Shown: positions 11,062 to 22,596 of the stretch, one piece after another | How positions within the stretch are numbered: the stretch's first letter is position 1 | Layout: the number at the start of each line of letters is the position of its first letter | Origin: Saussurea involucrata | Taxonomy: Eukaryota; Streptophyta; Magnoliopsida; Asterales; Asteraceae | DNA length: 64,000 nucleotides | Assembly (NCBI GenBank): GCA_033807775.1 | Contig: CM066321.1 | Span: forward strand, 253,940,422 to 254,004,421 | Direction: 5' to 3' | Notes under the pieces: generated by a model | Databases searched by the model: none | The model's input: only the letters and a program-made list of their open reading frames with translations | Told to the model about the DNA's origin: nothing | Program-made: the position numbers and the translations under genes

Positions 11062-11090
11062 ACACGTGTAGTGAAGAAAAGAACACGTGT
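11062..11090 (+). promoter_or_regulatory. paired G-box/ABRE-like sites
   Basis: Two identical 8-bp palindromes ACACGTGT at 11062-11069 and 11083-11090, 21 bp apart (about two helical turns), some 290 bp upstream of the PP2C ATG. CACGTG is the core bound by bZIP (ABF/HY5) and bHLH factors. ABA or light control of this PP2C is inferred from the motif only. Confidence 0.55.
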
Positions 11091-11297
11091 ATGATGGATA
11101 CGTCGTCGTTTGTTGATTGCAACGGCATTTCCAATTTCGTGTCGTAGTCGTAGTCTCTACCACAGACATCGGTTTTTGTTTGTGTACCGAGATCCTACGC
11201 CATAATCCCGCTAAAACCCTAAAACGGAGCCCGAGATCCCAAGTCTAGCTACCCAATTTTTGGTATAGATCTAGCAGAAACAGCAATAAATTTTGTG

Positions 11298-11298
<1 letters not shown>

Positions 11299-11329
<31 letters not shown>
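11299..11329. repeat. (AT)n microsatellite in PP2C 5' leader
   Basis: An AT run of about 30 bp, 53 bp upstream of the chosen start codon, probably inside the 5' UTR. Confidence 0.9.
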
Positions 11330-11333
<4 letters not shown>

Positions 11334-11381
11334 GGAAAGTTGCTAGGGTTTTAATTTTGGAAAAAAAAGTGATGGTTGAGG

Positions 11382-14300
11382 ATGAAAATGGAAGGAATTA
11401 AAAAAGTTGTGATTTTAGATAGTCGAGAAAATGGGGTTTCATCGTCATCAGCAGACGGCAAACCTCCCAATCCACTCACTACCATCCCAGGCTATCGCCG
11501 GAGCTTCACTGACGTCGTATCGATTAACAAGTCCCTCGTTCGTCACCCATCTCTGGTAACCTTTCCTTTAATTTGGGGCATTTAATGATTGCATTTTTGC
11601 TAATTTTTTGCTTTTTATTAAATTAGAATGTGATTATAGATTAGATCTTACATTTAAGATTTGGGGATTTTGTGAGCCATAATTAAATTACCCTTGTTCG
11701 TGCCCAGAAAATAGACACCGTATGTTGGAAAGCACTCTTATTCAAAATACAACTTCTGCCCTTAGGAATGCTATTGAATCATACAATCAGTTGACAATTT
11801 TTGTTACATATTATATTTGTTTTACTTGTGGTCTTCTCTTCTACTTGTGCTTAAATTTTCGTTCCAACTCTGTCAAGTAATATGCATTTTCACTGAAATG
11901 GACCACTTCTTTGGCCTGGTTTGTTCACTGTGATAAATTTTCTATGGAACGTATTTGTGTTGTGAAAGCTTTTCCACATTTTTTTTTGTTTTCGTTCATT
12001 CTCCAGTGTTTTCATTTCCAAATAAACAAAGCCAATCATGTATTTTGTTGCCAAAAAGAAAAACTCACTATAGTTCTGAATTCTGATAGCAGTCTTCATT
12101 GTTTTGGCAGTGTTTGGTCTTTCAAGATGAATAAAGCTAATTATGTATTTTGTTGTAAGTAAAAACTACCATAGCTCGCTTCAGCCGTGAATCTTTTGCT
12201 TGTCTCTTAATGGTTCTAAAACCCTCTGAATGATTTTGTATCTTGGACCTCCCTTAACCATTCAGCGCCCTAATTTCATTCTTAACAATTACCAAACAAC
12301 CATATTTCATTTTGTACTATATCATAAGAGCCACTTAATCATTCTGACCACTTAATCATCCTGCACCAAACCATTCAGCAACTGCCAAACATCCCTTGCT
12401 CATTTCCATTAATGACGCCTAGTTTTGGACTCCATGAAGAATATTTTTTCCAACATTTTTAGCATGTCAAATCCCTGGGAAATTTAATCCTGGGAACTAT
12501 CTATGTTTGAATTTAAACAAAACCTTTATAAATTTCAATTGGCATGCAACCAGTATCCGTGAACGTGTTGCTCACTTGGCCCCTGTCCAGTGGATCATGT
12601 AATAACTTGATACTCCCCCGGTTCCAAAATCAGTGTTCACATTACTATATTAGTTTGTCCCATGATAAGTGTCAACTTCCAAAAGTAAATGTCTACTTTC
12701 TCCTTCTACCCTAAATTATGAGGTGGAGAAAATTTCTCTCTCCATAATAAAGGATAAAATTTTCTTTTAGTTAATTAAAAAGTGTAGTGATTACACTTTC
12801 TTAAAACTTTGTCTCTTTTATTGTGGACATTAATTTGGCCTAAGAAGAACCTCAGATTTAGGAAGATGCCACAGACAGGGGTGGAAATCCGTTTGATAAG
12901 TCAAAGACGAACACCAGGGGAAAATCCGATAAGTTCAATTTGGTTCTGCAAAGAACCAAGAGAAATCTCTCAAAATTTTTAATAATGATCTACCTTCTCA
13001 CAACTGAGAAAACCCTTTAAATAGAACTAACACTTTTCTCGAAACTATTTTTACGAAGGAAAGGAAAGGAAAGGAAAGTAAAAAAAAACTCGTGCACTCG
13101 AAACTCTTTTAGGAGAGAAAGGAAAGGAAACGGAAGGAAAATAATGATAAGTTTCCTTCCAAAGTTTGGAAGGAAAGGGGAGGAAAGTAAAAAAAAAAAA
13201 AACTCTATGTTCTCGAAACTTTTTTAGGAGAAATTTCCTTCCAAAACTTGCCTCCCAAATGTGGGAGGGAAGGGAAGGAAAGGAAATGAAAGTAATTAAA
13301 AACATTTAAAATAATTATTAAAATTACAAAACTACCCGATCTTTCATTGTAAAAGATATATATTTTAAGGGTATATTAGTAAAAATGATATCTTTCTTTT
13401 CCTTTCTATCCTGTTCAAGAACGTGAAATATTATCTTCTTTCCTTTCCTTTACTTCCTTTTCCTTCTATTTTGAGAACACAAATAAAAAAATTATTTTCC
13501 TTGCCTTTCTTTTCCCTCCCTTTTCCATCCATTTCTTTTCTCTCCAGATTAGAGAACACAGCCTAAAATTCGTGGCTAAGGCCTATAGGGCCACATTTAG
13601 GTCAATAGAAGTTGATGAACCTTGAAAATAAGAGAAATTAAAGTCTTGGCATGCAAGCCTTACAATCATACCCCAACCCATTGCAAAACGTGTTTCTGTA
13701 ATCTTGCTGAATTATAATCAGGCTTGACCGCATTCTTCTAGAACTTGAATCATGTTGATGTGTCTTGCTGAAGCACCTTAACTTCATTACTAACATTTTT
13801 TTTAACTTTCAACTTGAAATGCTAACAAAGAAGCCACAGTTTTAAAGTTACAACTGTTGGTAAATAACATGTTTACATGAAATAACATTTGTGGAAAGTT
13901 GTGTATCAGCCTATCAAGAAACCTTGCATCTATAGAAGATGTTAGTGTTAAAATTTGATCTGATTTAGCTATGTCCAAACATGTACTAGTTAGCGGAGAG
14001 AGATGATGAATTTTATTCAAATATTTCATATGAGAGCATGATAACAACACTTGGGTGGTGTTTTTTCCTTCAAAAAAAGCTCTTATTTGCCACTTATATC
14101 TGATTCGGTCAGACATAAGACAATTCAGAACGTTTTTTTTCTTTTTCAGTGCCTCTTAACCCTTAATGTCCTCTGATAAATTAAGTCATATCCTAGCCAC
14201 TTGAATCCCTCTTATTTCCGTCCAGCACCATTCTTTCAACATCAGTTTTAGCCCAGATTCACCCCGAATTAGCAAAAACGCAGAACACAAAGATTGTATA

Positions 14301-17300
14301 TCTATGTGTTGGCTTTCTTGAACATCTTGAATCGCTTAAATCGGGGATTTGGTGTGTGAGATATGATTAAAACTCCCAATCCTTGCAAATCTGCCTGCAT
14401 CCTTCTTTTGTTTCTTTCTTTCATTCCTTTCTTTGATCATTGATGCTCACTTCAATTGATGTATTTAAGTTGAATTTTTTAGGGATAAAATAGACATTGA
14501 ATACATTTGTCAGATTACAAAAACAAACAGTCTTATTGATTCAGATTTTACAGATTTCAACATCCATTATATTATTAAAATATTATATAAATTTATCATC
14601 CCAATAAATTTTTTAAAAAGAATTTGTATAAAATAATAATAACTCAACCCTATGGGTGGGAATGAATAAAAAAGTAATCTCTCTCCATATATAAGTTCTA
14701 GAGAATTCTCTAAATTTGGAGATTTCTCTAGTTTTCTCTATTTTAGAGAACAATATAGATCAGTTGTTGGAGCAAGTTAGAAAACAAAAGTTCAATTTTC
14801 TCTATTTTAAACAAGCTGTTGGAGATGCCCTTAGATCCTGTAATTTATGAGCATGAAGTATTTTCTGATTGTAACTTCATCGGGCTTCAAGGTGTATCTT
14901 TGCTCGAGTTATATAAGTGTCTTTCTGTATGGGTTGGGTTCCGGTGAGAAGTGAGGTTTACGTGAGAAGTGTGAGAAGTGGTTATCAACCGTTGGATGAG
15001 AAATGGATGCGCATTAGGCTGAGATGCACCGGATCAATTCCCTTCTAAGGCGCAATTCATGGGAGGGCATTTGATTAAAAGTGATCGGTTCAGATCCACT
15101 TCTCACGTTAACCTCAACTTCTCACACGATCCTTCATGCTTTATGTATTTGGATGTTGTCAAATGCATATTTTAAAATTTGTTGAACCAAAAAAGCACGA
15201 GTTTTTGTGTCAAGTCAGTGGGTAATATATATTTGTGCTCTGTATATGGATATTGACCAGAACATAAATATAGGTGAGGACAAGGATTTCAGATGCATCT
15301 GTTGGACCAATATTGAATCCAGAAGGTTATAAACCCGACTTTATTCCATTTCTCCGGTCAGGAGCATGGGCAGACATGGGGGTACGTGGCAGCATGGAGG
15401 ATGTATTTATCTGTGCTGACAGTTTTGTCCATGACTATGGTGGGAAGAATCCTATTGAAGGACCCGGTGCCTTTTATGCGGTATGTTCTTTCTCATGGTT
15501 CATGACACATTTATCTTTTAAAAAATTAGTTTCTTCTTTTGAGTGGTGGTTATGGTCGAGCACTGAAGTTAGAAGCATTCATGTTTTACATATTGATTTA
15601 GGGGCTGTTTGTTTACCACTTAATAGTTTCATTAAGAGGAAACCTCTGAATCGCTAAGAGGTGAATCTTGTTTGGCCAAAAGAAAAGTCTGCCTCTTAAT
15701 GGCTCTGAATCTCTGAATGATTTTGTATCTTGGGCCTCCCTTGACCATTCAGCGCCCTAATTTCATTCTGAACAATTACCAAACAACCATATTTCATTTG
15801 ACATTATATCATAAGAGTCTCTTAGGGGCTGTTTTTTTACCTCTTAATAGTTCCATTATGAGGCAACCTCTGAATCGCTAAGAGATGAATCTTGTTTGGC
15901 AAAAAAAAGTCTGTCTCTTAATGGTTCTAAAACCCTGTGATTGATTTTGTATCTTAGGCCTCCCTTAACCATTCAGCACCGTAATTTCATTCTAAACAAT
16001 TACCAAGCATACCCTTATTATTCTTATACGATATACTGTTTGTAGGTTTTCGATGGACATGGAGGAAAACATGCAGCTGACTTTGCATGCTACCATTTGC
16101 CAAGATTCATCTTTGAGGATAATGACTTCCCAATGGAGATTGAGAGGGTCATTGCTGCAGCCTTTGCACACACTGACAATGCTTTTGCGGAAGCTTGCAC
16201 TTTGGATGCCGATCTTGCTTCTGGTACAACTGCATTGGCAGCTCTTGTTATTGGGAGGTTTGGTTTTTTTTTTAATTCCTAATAGATTTCTAATTGCTTA
16301 ATTATATCGTATATTATACTCATTTTATTCCTCCCATAGACCCCACCTCTGGGTGGGACCTACAGATTACGGAGTTTTTGGTTATACTCTGTTTATTGAC
16401 AAATTCTTTCGGAAGGTTGGCCTAGTCTTAACATTCCATTTCTAGGTCTTGATAGATGGCCAAATGGGTCCGGCCCGGCGGTTCTTAACCAGTAACGATT
16501 TTCATCCAAAAACAAGGCCCGGCCCGAGACCAGCCTGATTTTTTATTTAAAATTTATTTTTAAATGTATTTTTAAGTATTCGTTTGACCCAATTATAATA
16601 AAAACGTATTTGATTGACCAAATTCTTCAAAAAATACTTTTTACAAGTTAAAAATCGATTTGAAAAAAATTAAAAAAATTAAATGGGACCGGTTTGGGCC
16701 CGGCCCAGGACCGGTTCTCTTAACCGGGCCTTCGTATTTGGGTCGGGACCGGGAGCGGTTACGAGATTACTATTTGGGACCAGGACTGATTTCGTCCCGG
16801 CCCAGCTTGGGACCGATTTTTGGCCATCTCTACTTGATAGTAAGGTGTTTCCACCGGAAAAACTTCCGTTTTCCACTTTGGTATCTCAATTGGCAAATCA
16901 GGGTTGTTTCGGTCTTTTTGGAAATACTTGTTCCAAAACTACAAAACTATAGTTCGACTGGACGAGTTATAAGTAAAACAAAAAATAAAAGCTCATACCA
17001 TATATTATATTAAAATCTTACAAATTAAAATAACAGAGCAATGTTTCAGCAAAATTCGCTATTGGGAAAACAGAGATGATTAAATAGGGACTAGGGCAGT
17101 TCAATCGATATGATGCTTGATAGAATCATAGAAATTAGGGTGCGTCTAGTGCGCAGACCGGATGGGAGAAAAAAAAAATTAGTCCTATGTTTAGTATGGC
17201 ATGGAACAAACATAATGTTGGGGCAACATGGGACAAAAACTTGAGTTTTTTTTGCTCCACCCGAAAAGGTGGAACAACCTTGGATAAAACCACAGATTAC

Positions 17301-17535
17301 CATATTACCCCCATAACCCCAACCCGGTCAGGTTCAGGAGAAAACCTCAAAAAAAAGGGAAAACTGACAAACACCTTGGTAGCCGTTAGGGATGGTGATT
17401 TGCTCCGACCCGGTGGGAAACCTGGTTCACCCGACCCAGACAAGGCCAGGGAATCCCCGCCAAAACGGGTCCGGGGATCCCCGGTAGGCTCAAAGCGGGG
17501 CCAGGTGACATACCCCCTGACCCGCCCGGTACCGG

Positions 17536-17566
<31 letters not shown>

Positions 17567-19676
17567 TTTAATATATCAATTTTATATGCTTCCCCAAATA
17601 TCCCAAATTCCCAACCGCTGCACAGACTAGACTCTACTGTCTCTACAATCTACATACAGCCCACAGCCCCACACTCGGACACTCTCCTGACTCACTAGTG
17701 ACTCAGGTATCATCCACTTTGGTCAATTCCACAGTAAGAATTGACCAATTGCACACAAATTATAGTGATGGTTGGAATTAATTCCACAAATGAGTTTTTG
17801 TAAAGTATCCTCCATAAAAGTTCATTTTCCACACACTTCTTAGATCAATTCCAACAGCAACAAAACTGAGGGATAACCGGGTACAAAACGGGTCGGATAA
17901 CCGGGTACAAACCGGGGACTGGGGATGGACCGGGTATTGACCGGGGTGGACCATCAAATTGAGCGGGGTTGGGGGTTTAATCCTCGTACCCGCCGGGGGG
18001 CCCTTCACGCTATACCGAGGCCGGGGCCGGGGCCGGGTAATGGGAAACCCGCCCCGTTACCAACCTTAGTAGTCCTTCATCTAGACGATATGCACCATCA
18101 CAAGTGCATACCGTCCAGATGAAGGGCTACTAGGGTGTTCCTCAGTTTTCCATTTTTTTGAGGTTTTCTGAGGACCTCCCTCCCCTTTTTTCTAAACCAT
18201 CAATGCACCGATCATGACCGCCTTCCATTCTTCGGCCAAGACCCATCTCTGGCTTCGGCCACCCCTCTCCACTGCCCCTCTGACTTTAAGGGTTTTTACA
18301 GTTTCAAATATATCAACTTTTTAGAGAAACCAACTAGTTAATCATCAACTTTAATTAAATGAAATAAACATTTTAGTTATTAGAGGACTTACTGTTAGCG
18401 GTTTCAAACTTTAATTTATTTTTTTGTTTAAAGAATCGACTTTTCATTTAATGAAAACTTTTAGTACTTAAATTATATTCAGTTTTGTATAATTTCATGA
18501 TATCAGATATTTTACTGAAATAATATATAAAATACTTGGTTGATTTGTGTCATTTTATAACTAACTATTATATGATAAAATAAAGTAGTAAGTAGCATTT
18601 TAGGGGCAATCTGGTCATTTTAACAGTTTTAGTCGAGTCCTGTTTTAGTCATACCAAACGCGGAACAGACTTGTCCTATCCCATCCAGTTTGCGCACCAA
18701 AGTCTACCTTACAAATTAGAGTGCTAGGGATTGCCGGTGCCAGGACCCTAAAACATTAGAGTAAATTACGTTTTTCGTCCTTATGGTTTGTTGAAAATTT
18801 CTTTTTTCGTCCCTGTGATTTTCATCCCCATGGTTTACAATTAATTATTATTTTTGTCCTTATGATTTAAACTTGATTGCATTCTTTGTATCTATGGTTT
18901 ACAATTCATTTCTATTTTCGTCCCTCAAACTTAAAAGTAGTAATTAATCTCAGGGATGAAAATAGAAATGAATTATAAACCATAGGGATGAAAATCAAAA
19001 TTTCAAAACCACAGGGACGAAATCCGCAAACAAACCATAGGGACGAAAAAACGCAATTTACTCGAAAGATTATAATTGAGCTAAAACATGTATATCTGCA
19101 TCTGATTGCAGCTCTTTGGTGGTGGCAAATGCTGGAGATTGTCGGGCGGTTTTATGCCGCCGTGGCAAAGCAATAGAGATGTCTAGGGACCACAAACCTA
19201 TCTGCATGAGAGAGAGGAAGCGTATAGAAGCTTGTGGAGGATACGTTTACGACGGTTATCTCAATGGACAACTTAACGTTGCTCGGGCTATAGGAGACTG
19301 GCACATGGAGGGACTCAAGCATCAAGATGGTGGGCCCCTCAGTTGCGAACCCGAGTTCATGACCACGGAACTCACCGAAGAGGACGAGTTCCTCATTATA
19401 GGCTGCGATGGAATTTGGGACGTTTTCATGAGCCAAAATGCTGTCGATTTTGCTCGAAGGAAACTGCAAGAACACAATGATCCAGTTCTATGTAGCAAAG
19501 ATCTGGTCAACGAGGCCCTCAAGAGAAAAAGCGGAGACAACTTATCTGCGGTCGTGGTTTGCTTCCAATCTCAGCCGCCCCCAACTTTGGTGGTTCCACG
19601 GGGGCGAGTGCAGAGGAGTGTTTCTGCCGAGGGGTTGAAGGAGTTGCAGAGCTTTTTGGATGGTTTGGAAACATGA
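11382..19676 (+). CDS. protein phosphatase 2C, DBP1-like (four exons)
   Basis: Exons 11382-11555, 15274-15480, 16046-16257 and 19112-19676, all with GT-AG introns in phases 0, 0 and 2, give 385 aa. PP2C motifs are complete: RSGAWADMG and SMED (metal ligands near residues 100-101), VFDGHGG (128-134, Asp130), AGDCRAV (205-211), ARAIGD (255-260), GCDGIWDV (295-302) and SGDN (338-341). The middle and the C-terminal tail (PPPTLVVPRGRV, SAEGLKELQSFLDGL) closely resemble Arabidopsis DBP1, At2g25620, a Ser/Thr phosphatase of PP2C group G. I recall that family as about 390 aa, so this looks full length. It should be a soluble Mg/Mn-dependent phosphatase, nuclear or cytosolic. The start is the first Met in the exon-1 frame; Met at 11388 is also possible. 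Introns of 3,718, 565 and 2,854 nt are swollen by TEs, yet no exon is disrupted. Confidence 0.93.
12180..12400 (-). mobile_element. MITE with GGGCTGTTTGGCA-like termini (intron 1)
   Basis: Relative of 15601-16014 and 21958-22400, sharing ctgaatgattttgtatctt, ccattcagcgccctaattt, caaacaaccatatttcat and tatatcataagag. It ends with caaaccattcagcaactgc, the inverse of the start of the copy at 22206. It is non-coding. The termini resemble hAT-type MITEs, but the superfamily is inferred. Confidence 0.6.
12612..12840. mobile_element. possible Stowaway-like MITE remnant (intron 1)
   Basis: Begins tactcccccggttccaaaa, like the CTCCCTCCGTCCCA ends of Stowaway/Mariner MITEs, followed by cccatgataagtgtcaactt. 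I could not find a matching inverted right end, so it is truncated or diverged. Confidence 0.3.
13034..13560. repeat. GGAAA/TTTCC-rich foldback-like block (intron 1)
   Basis: Purine-rich left part (gaaaggaaaggaaagg, 13034-13290) with three related units containing aaaaaactc and ctcgaaact. It is followed at 13390-13560 by a pyrimidine-rich part (cctttcctttacttcc). The two parts could pair as a long imperfect hairpin. It ends gagaacacagcct; boundaries and type are uncertain. Confidence 0.45.
14944..15125. mobile_element. MITE, GTGAGAA-terminus family, copy 2 (intron 1)
   Basis: 182 bp with inverted termini of about 29 bp: left GTGAGAAGTGAGGTTTACG, right inverse GTGAGAAGTTGAGGTTAACG. The core matches the copy at 1596-1775. 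It lies about 150 bp upstream of PP2C exon 2. Confidence 0.8.
15601..16014 (+). mobile_element. two tandem MITE copies (intron 2)
   Basis: Copies start at 15601 and 15825 with GGGGCTGTTTGTTTACC- and GGGGCTGTTTTTTTACC-type text, followed by cctctgaatcgctaagag. They fill most of PP2C intron 2 and stop about 30 bp before exon 3. Same family as 12180-12400 and 21958-22400. The first copy runs directly into the second. Confidence 0.7.
16456..16832. mobile_element. non-autonomous hAT element (intron 3)
   Basis: 377 bp starting ATGGCCAAATGGGTCC and ending TTTTTGGCCATCTCTA, with GGCCCGG-rich subterminal text. The identical 8-bp direct repeats CTTGATAG (16448-16455, 16833-16840) are hAT-type target duplications. 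The left terminus appears about 5 nt shorter than the right. Confidence 0.75.
17136..18711. mobile_element. possible larger hAT-like element hosting 17387-18068 (intron 3)
   Basis: The left end TAGGGTGCGTCTAGTGCGCA and the inverse of the right end (TAAGGTAGACTTTGGTGCGCA) match over about 26 bp, followed on both sides by (c/t)ggatggga. No convincing 8-bp target duplication was found, so boundaries are tentative. Confidence 0.4.
17387..18068. mobile_element. non-autonomous hAT element (intron 3)
   Basis: 682 bp with termini TAGGGATGGTGA / TAAGGTTGGTAA and CCGGG/CCCGG-rich subterminal blocks, flanked by GTAGCCGT (17379-17386) and GTAGTCCT (18069-18076), 6 of 8 matching. It contains a (TA)n run at 17536-17561. 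No transposase remains. Confidence 0.6.
18759..19063. mobile_element. foldback MULE-type MITE (intron 3)
   Basis: 305 bp made almost entirely of inverted arms starting GAGTAAATTACGTTTTTCG / GAGTAAATTGCGTTTTTTCG. Flanks AAAACATTA (18750-18758) and GAAAGATTA (19064-19072) match at 7 of 9 bases. It ends 48 bp before the splice acceptor of PP2C exon 4. Confidence 0.7.
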
Positions 19677-20071
19677 CTCGATTACACGGGATTTTTTTCT
19701 CCTTCGTTTTTCTGGGATTCTTCTTTCGGTTTTCTTACTTTATACTGTTTTCTTGTTGTTCAGTGTTAGAGAGAGAAATTTTACTGCTGAACTGTAACAT
19801 ATGCGGCAAATTTAGTTTTACCGTTGCTCCTGGAGTTTTGATATGTTATTCTAGGTTCGAATCAAGTTGTTGTTGGTCTCAAATTCACAATAACATAAAA
19901 ACAGATTCATTATCATATAAAAATAAAAAAATACGGTCCTTCTATTCAATATTAAAAAAATAAATATTCAAATTGTTATTTTTTACATTATAGGAATTGA
20001 TAAGAACTAAGAAATAAATATGGGAACCGGACTCGATTCCATCGAGAATAACCTTTTGACATATTTTCTTT
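19677..20071 (+). other. PP2C 3' UTR and spacer
   Basis: T-rich sequence after the PP2C stop. It probably holds the 3' UTR; no single polyadenylation signal can be chosen. No other feature is visible before MULE-2. Confidence 0.5.
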
Positions 20072-21842
20072 GGGTGTTACTATTCATACCCCCCTGCCAC
20101 AATGTATACCCCACCACCATCCCTCTTACAAACACAATTTGATTTGAATATTTACATTTTATACCCCTATACTTATTTAATAAATTTACTTTATACCTTT
20201 TGATTTTCTAATTTTCATTTTACACATTCATCATATTAACACGTATAATCGTATATTAGCTAAAATACGTTTAAAAAATACGTTTTAATTTTAACAAATT
20301 ACACCATTAAAATCGTCTCTTCGATACGTTCGAAATAATCCCAAGATTGAATTTTTTTTTATTTAATTATTTAATTATATATCATATATACTACATAAAA
20401 ATATTTTTTATATTTGGGATTGCTTATTTAAAACAACTTATGCTTATTTTTAAAAATGTTTATCAACGTGTGACGACGAAGTACATATGTTTAGAGAAAA
20501 TTTTAATAAACAATCAATTTCTGGTCGTAAAACCTTGCTAAAAAGGTTAAAAAAATATAATAATGCCATCAAAACCGTTGTTTGATGAACCCTCGGCTCA
20601 TAGAACCACTCGTGGACGTCCTTCTCAAAAGAATCAAGCTCTACAGAAAAAGATTCCTGAAGACCCTCGTAGACGCAGTTGTTCTAACGCGCCGACATTT
20701 ATCAACTCTCAAGGTTTTGCTCATCAGGAATCAGCGAGGCATAGCTCCTACTTCCCACGACAACCCACCCCCCAAATCCATATCTTGATCAAATCCCGAG
20801 TTTATTTCATCCATACATCACACAAATACAAGATGTATTGGGCGATGGAAATTGTGGATTTCGAGCCATATCTACTTGTCTGGGTGGTCATGAAGACCAA
20901 TGGGACGATATCCGCAGAGAGTTAATTGCTGAACTAACTGAGTATCAACCGTATTACTCTTTTGTGATTGGCAGCGACGAGTGTCAAAGAATTAACGAAG
21001 CGTTGAATTTTTTCCAGAAGGGCGTCTTTGCACCAGAAAGGCATTGGATCGTTATGCCTGAAATGGGAATTCTAGCTGCTTCAAGGTTCAATGTCATACT
21101 ACATGTTCTCAATATGGCAGTTAATGTGATATACTTCCCATTCAGGACGCCACCGCCGTCATCATCCCAACACGTGTCAATTGCAATAGTGCATGTTAAT
21201 GGTAATCATTACATAAAAGTGGTATTAAACGGAGAATACCCAATGCCCACACTCACAACCCATTGGGAACATTGTCGATTTCCAGTTGCTAGTACATGGA
21301 TCGACCCATACAGACGTAGATTTGATATGTATAAAGAATATATAGAACGTACTCGTACTCGTGAATATATTGATTTAAATGAGTAATCAAAGTTGGAATT
21401 TGTTGGAATAAAAAATATATTTTTAACGTATTTTAGTTAATATTGAGCTCATTTCGAAATAATTTAATTAAATAAAAAAATAAGAAGGTATCGACGAATA
21501 ACAATATAAAAAAATAACGTAAACGTATGACGCATAATAATATAATTAAATCAAAAAAATTCAATATTTGGCTCATTTCGAAGGTATCGACGAGACGATT
21601 ATAATGGTGTAACTTGTTAAAATTAAAAAGTATTTTTTTAACGTATTTTAGTTAATATACGAGTATATGTGTTAATATAATAAAAGTATAAAATGATAAA
21701 TATAAAACTATAAGGTATAAAGTAAATTAAATAAATAAGTCTAAGGGGGTAAAATGTAAATTTAAATAAAAAAAAATAAAAAATAAAGTGTGTGAGGGAG
21801 GGGGTATACAAAAAGTGGCTGGGGGTAGGGATAGAAAATCCC
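20072..21842 (+). mobile_element. long-TIR MULE carrying an OTU ORF (MULE-2)
   Basis: 1,771 bp with inverted repeats of about 280 bp at 20072-20348 and 21559-21842. They begin GGGTGTTACTATTCATACC / GGGATTTTCTATCCCTACC and stay alignable inward to cgtctcttcgata/cgtctcgtcgata. TTTCTTT abuts both ends, a 7-bp direct repeat that is short for a MULE. Its only coding content is the OTU ORF; the transposase is missing, so this is a deletion derivative or Pack-MULE-like element. Confidence 0.8.
20563..21386 (+). pseudogene. OTU-like cysteine protease domain, C-terminal MULE transposase remnant
   Basis: The main frame (20838-21386) shows the OTU signature GDGNCGFRAIS (catalytic Asp and Cys), a middle region HWIVMPEMGILAASRFNVIL, and NGNHYIKV with the candidate His. 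Plant MULE proteins often carry such a domain C-terminal to the transposase. The upstream part (20563-20766), with a TTRGRPSQKNQ linker typical of the region after SWIM, is in a different frame. The shift falls at the C6 run 20768-20773. No transposase or SWIM domain precedes it. Either this is a dead remnant, or translation starts within the OTU frame. All three catalytic-type residues are retained. Confidence 0.75.
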
Positions 21843-21957
21843 TTTCTTTCTTTTAAATACTGACTTTTTGACGGATTTTGAGCCATTATTCCGTCAGGTA
21901 GACTTAAATATGTCGTACGGTCATTGAATTTAATAAAAGTTTCTCGGAAGGTTATTG

Positions 21958-22400
21958 TTGTTTGGCAGTTGCTTAATTGTTTGGTGCATAATGACTAAGT
22001 GGTTAGAATCATTAAGATGCTCTTATGATATAGTGCAAAATGAACTATGGTTGTGTGGTAATCGTTCGGAATGAAATCAGGGCGCTGAATTGTTAAGGTA
22101 GGCGCAAGATACAAAATCATTCAGAGGGGGTTTTAGAACTATTAAGAGGCACACTTTCTTTTTGTCAAACAAGATTTATTTTAGCGATTCACAAATTGTC
22201 TCTTAGGGGCTGCTTGGCAGTTGCTGAATGGTTTGGTGCAATGATTAAGAGGTCAGAACGGTTAAGAGGCTTTATGATATAGTGCAAAATGAAATATGGT
22301 TGTTTGGTATTTGTTTAGAATGAAATCAGGGTGCTGAATGGTTAATGGTGGCCCAAGATGCTAAATCATTAAGAGGGTTCCAAAACCCTCTTAATGTGAT
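21958..22400 (-). mobile_element. two tandem MITE copies, inverse orientation
   Basis: Copies start near 21958 (gtttggcagttgcttaattg) and at 22206 (GGGGCTGCTTGGCAGTTGC). Both contain tatgatatagtgcaaaatga and the inverse of the intron-2 MITE text. Same family as 12180-12400 and 15601-16014, again as a head-to-tail pair. Confidence 0.65.
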
Positions 22401-22596
22401 ACGCCTGGTACCCAAAATCACAATGGGATATACTCATTTAGGGATCATTTACTAAACACTTACCTTGGTAAGCTTACTGGTTACTGGTTCAATTACGTTA
22501 CCAGGTTAACTTAATAAGGGCCGAGAATCATACCGTTAAGAGGAAAGGCAAGAATCGAGAGTCTTACTCGGTAAGTGAGGGTGCTGACTCTAAATG

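Noticed and set aside
13051..13305. Minus-strand frame rich in Phe/Ser/Pro
   Set aside because: Translation of the GGAAA purine-rich repeat in intron 1.
16258..19111. PP2C gene as a pseudogene because of the TE-filled intron
   Set aside because: All GT-AG sites are phase-compatible and all catalytic residues are present, so I keep it as an intact gene.
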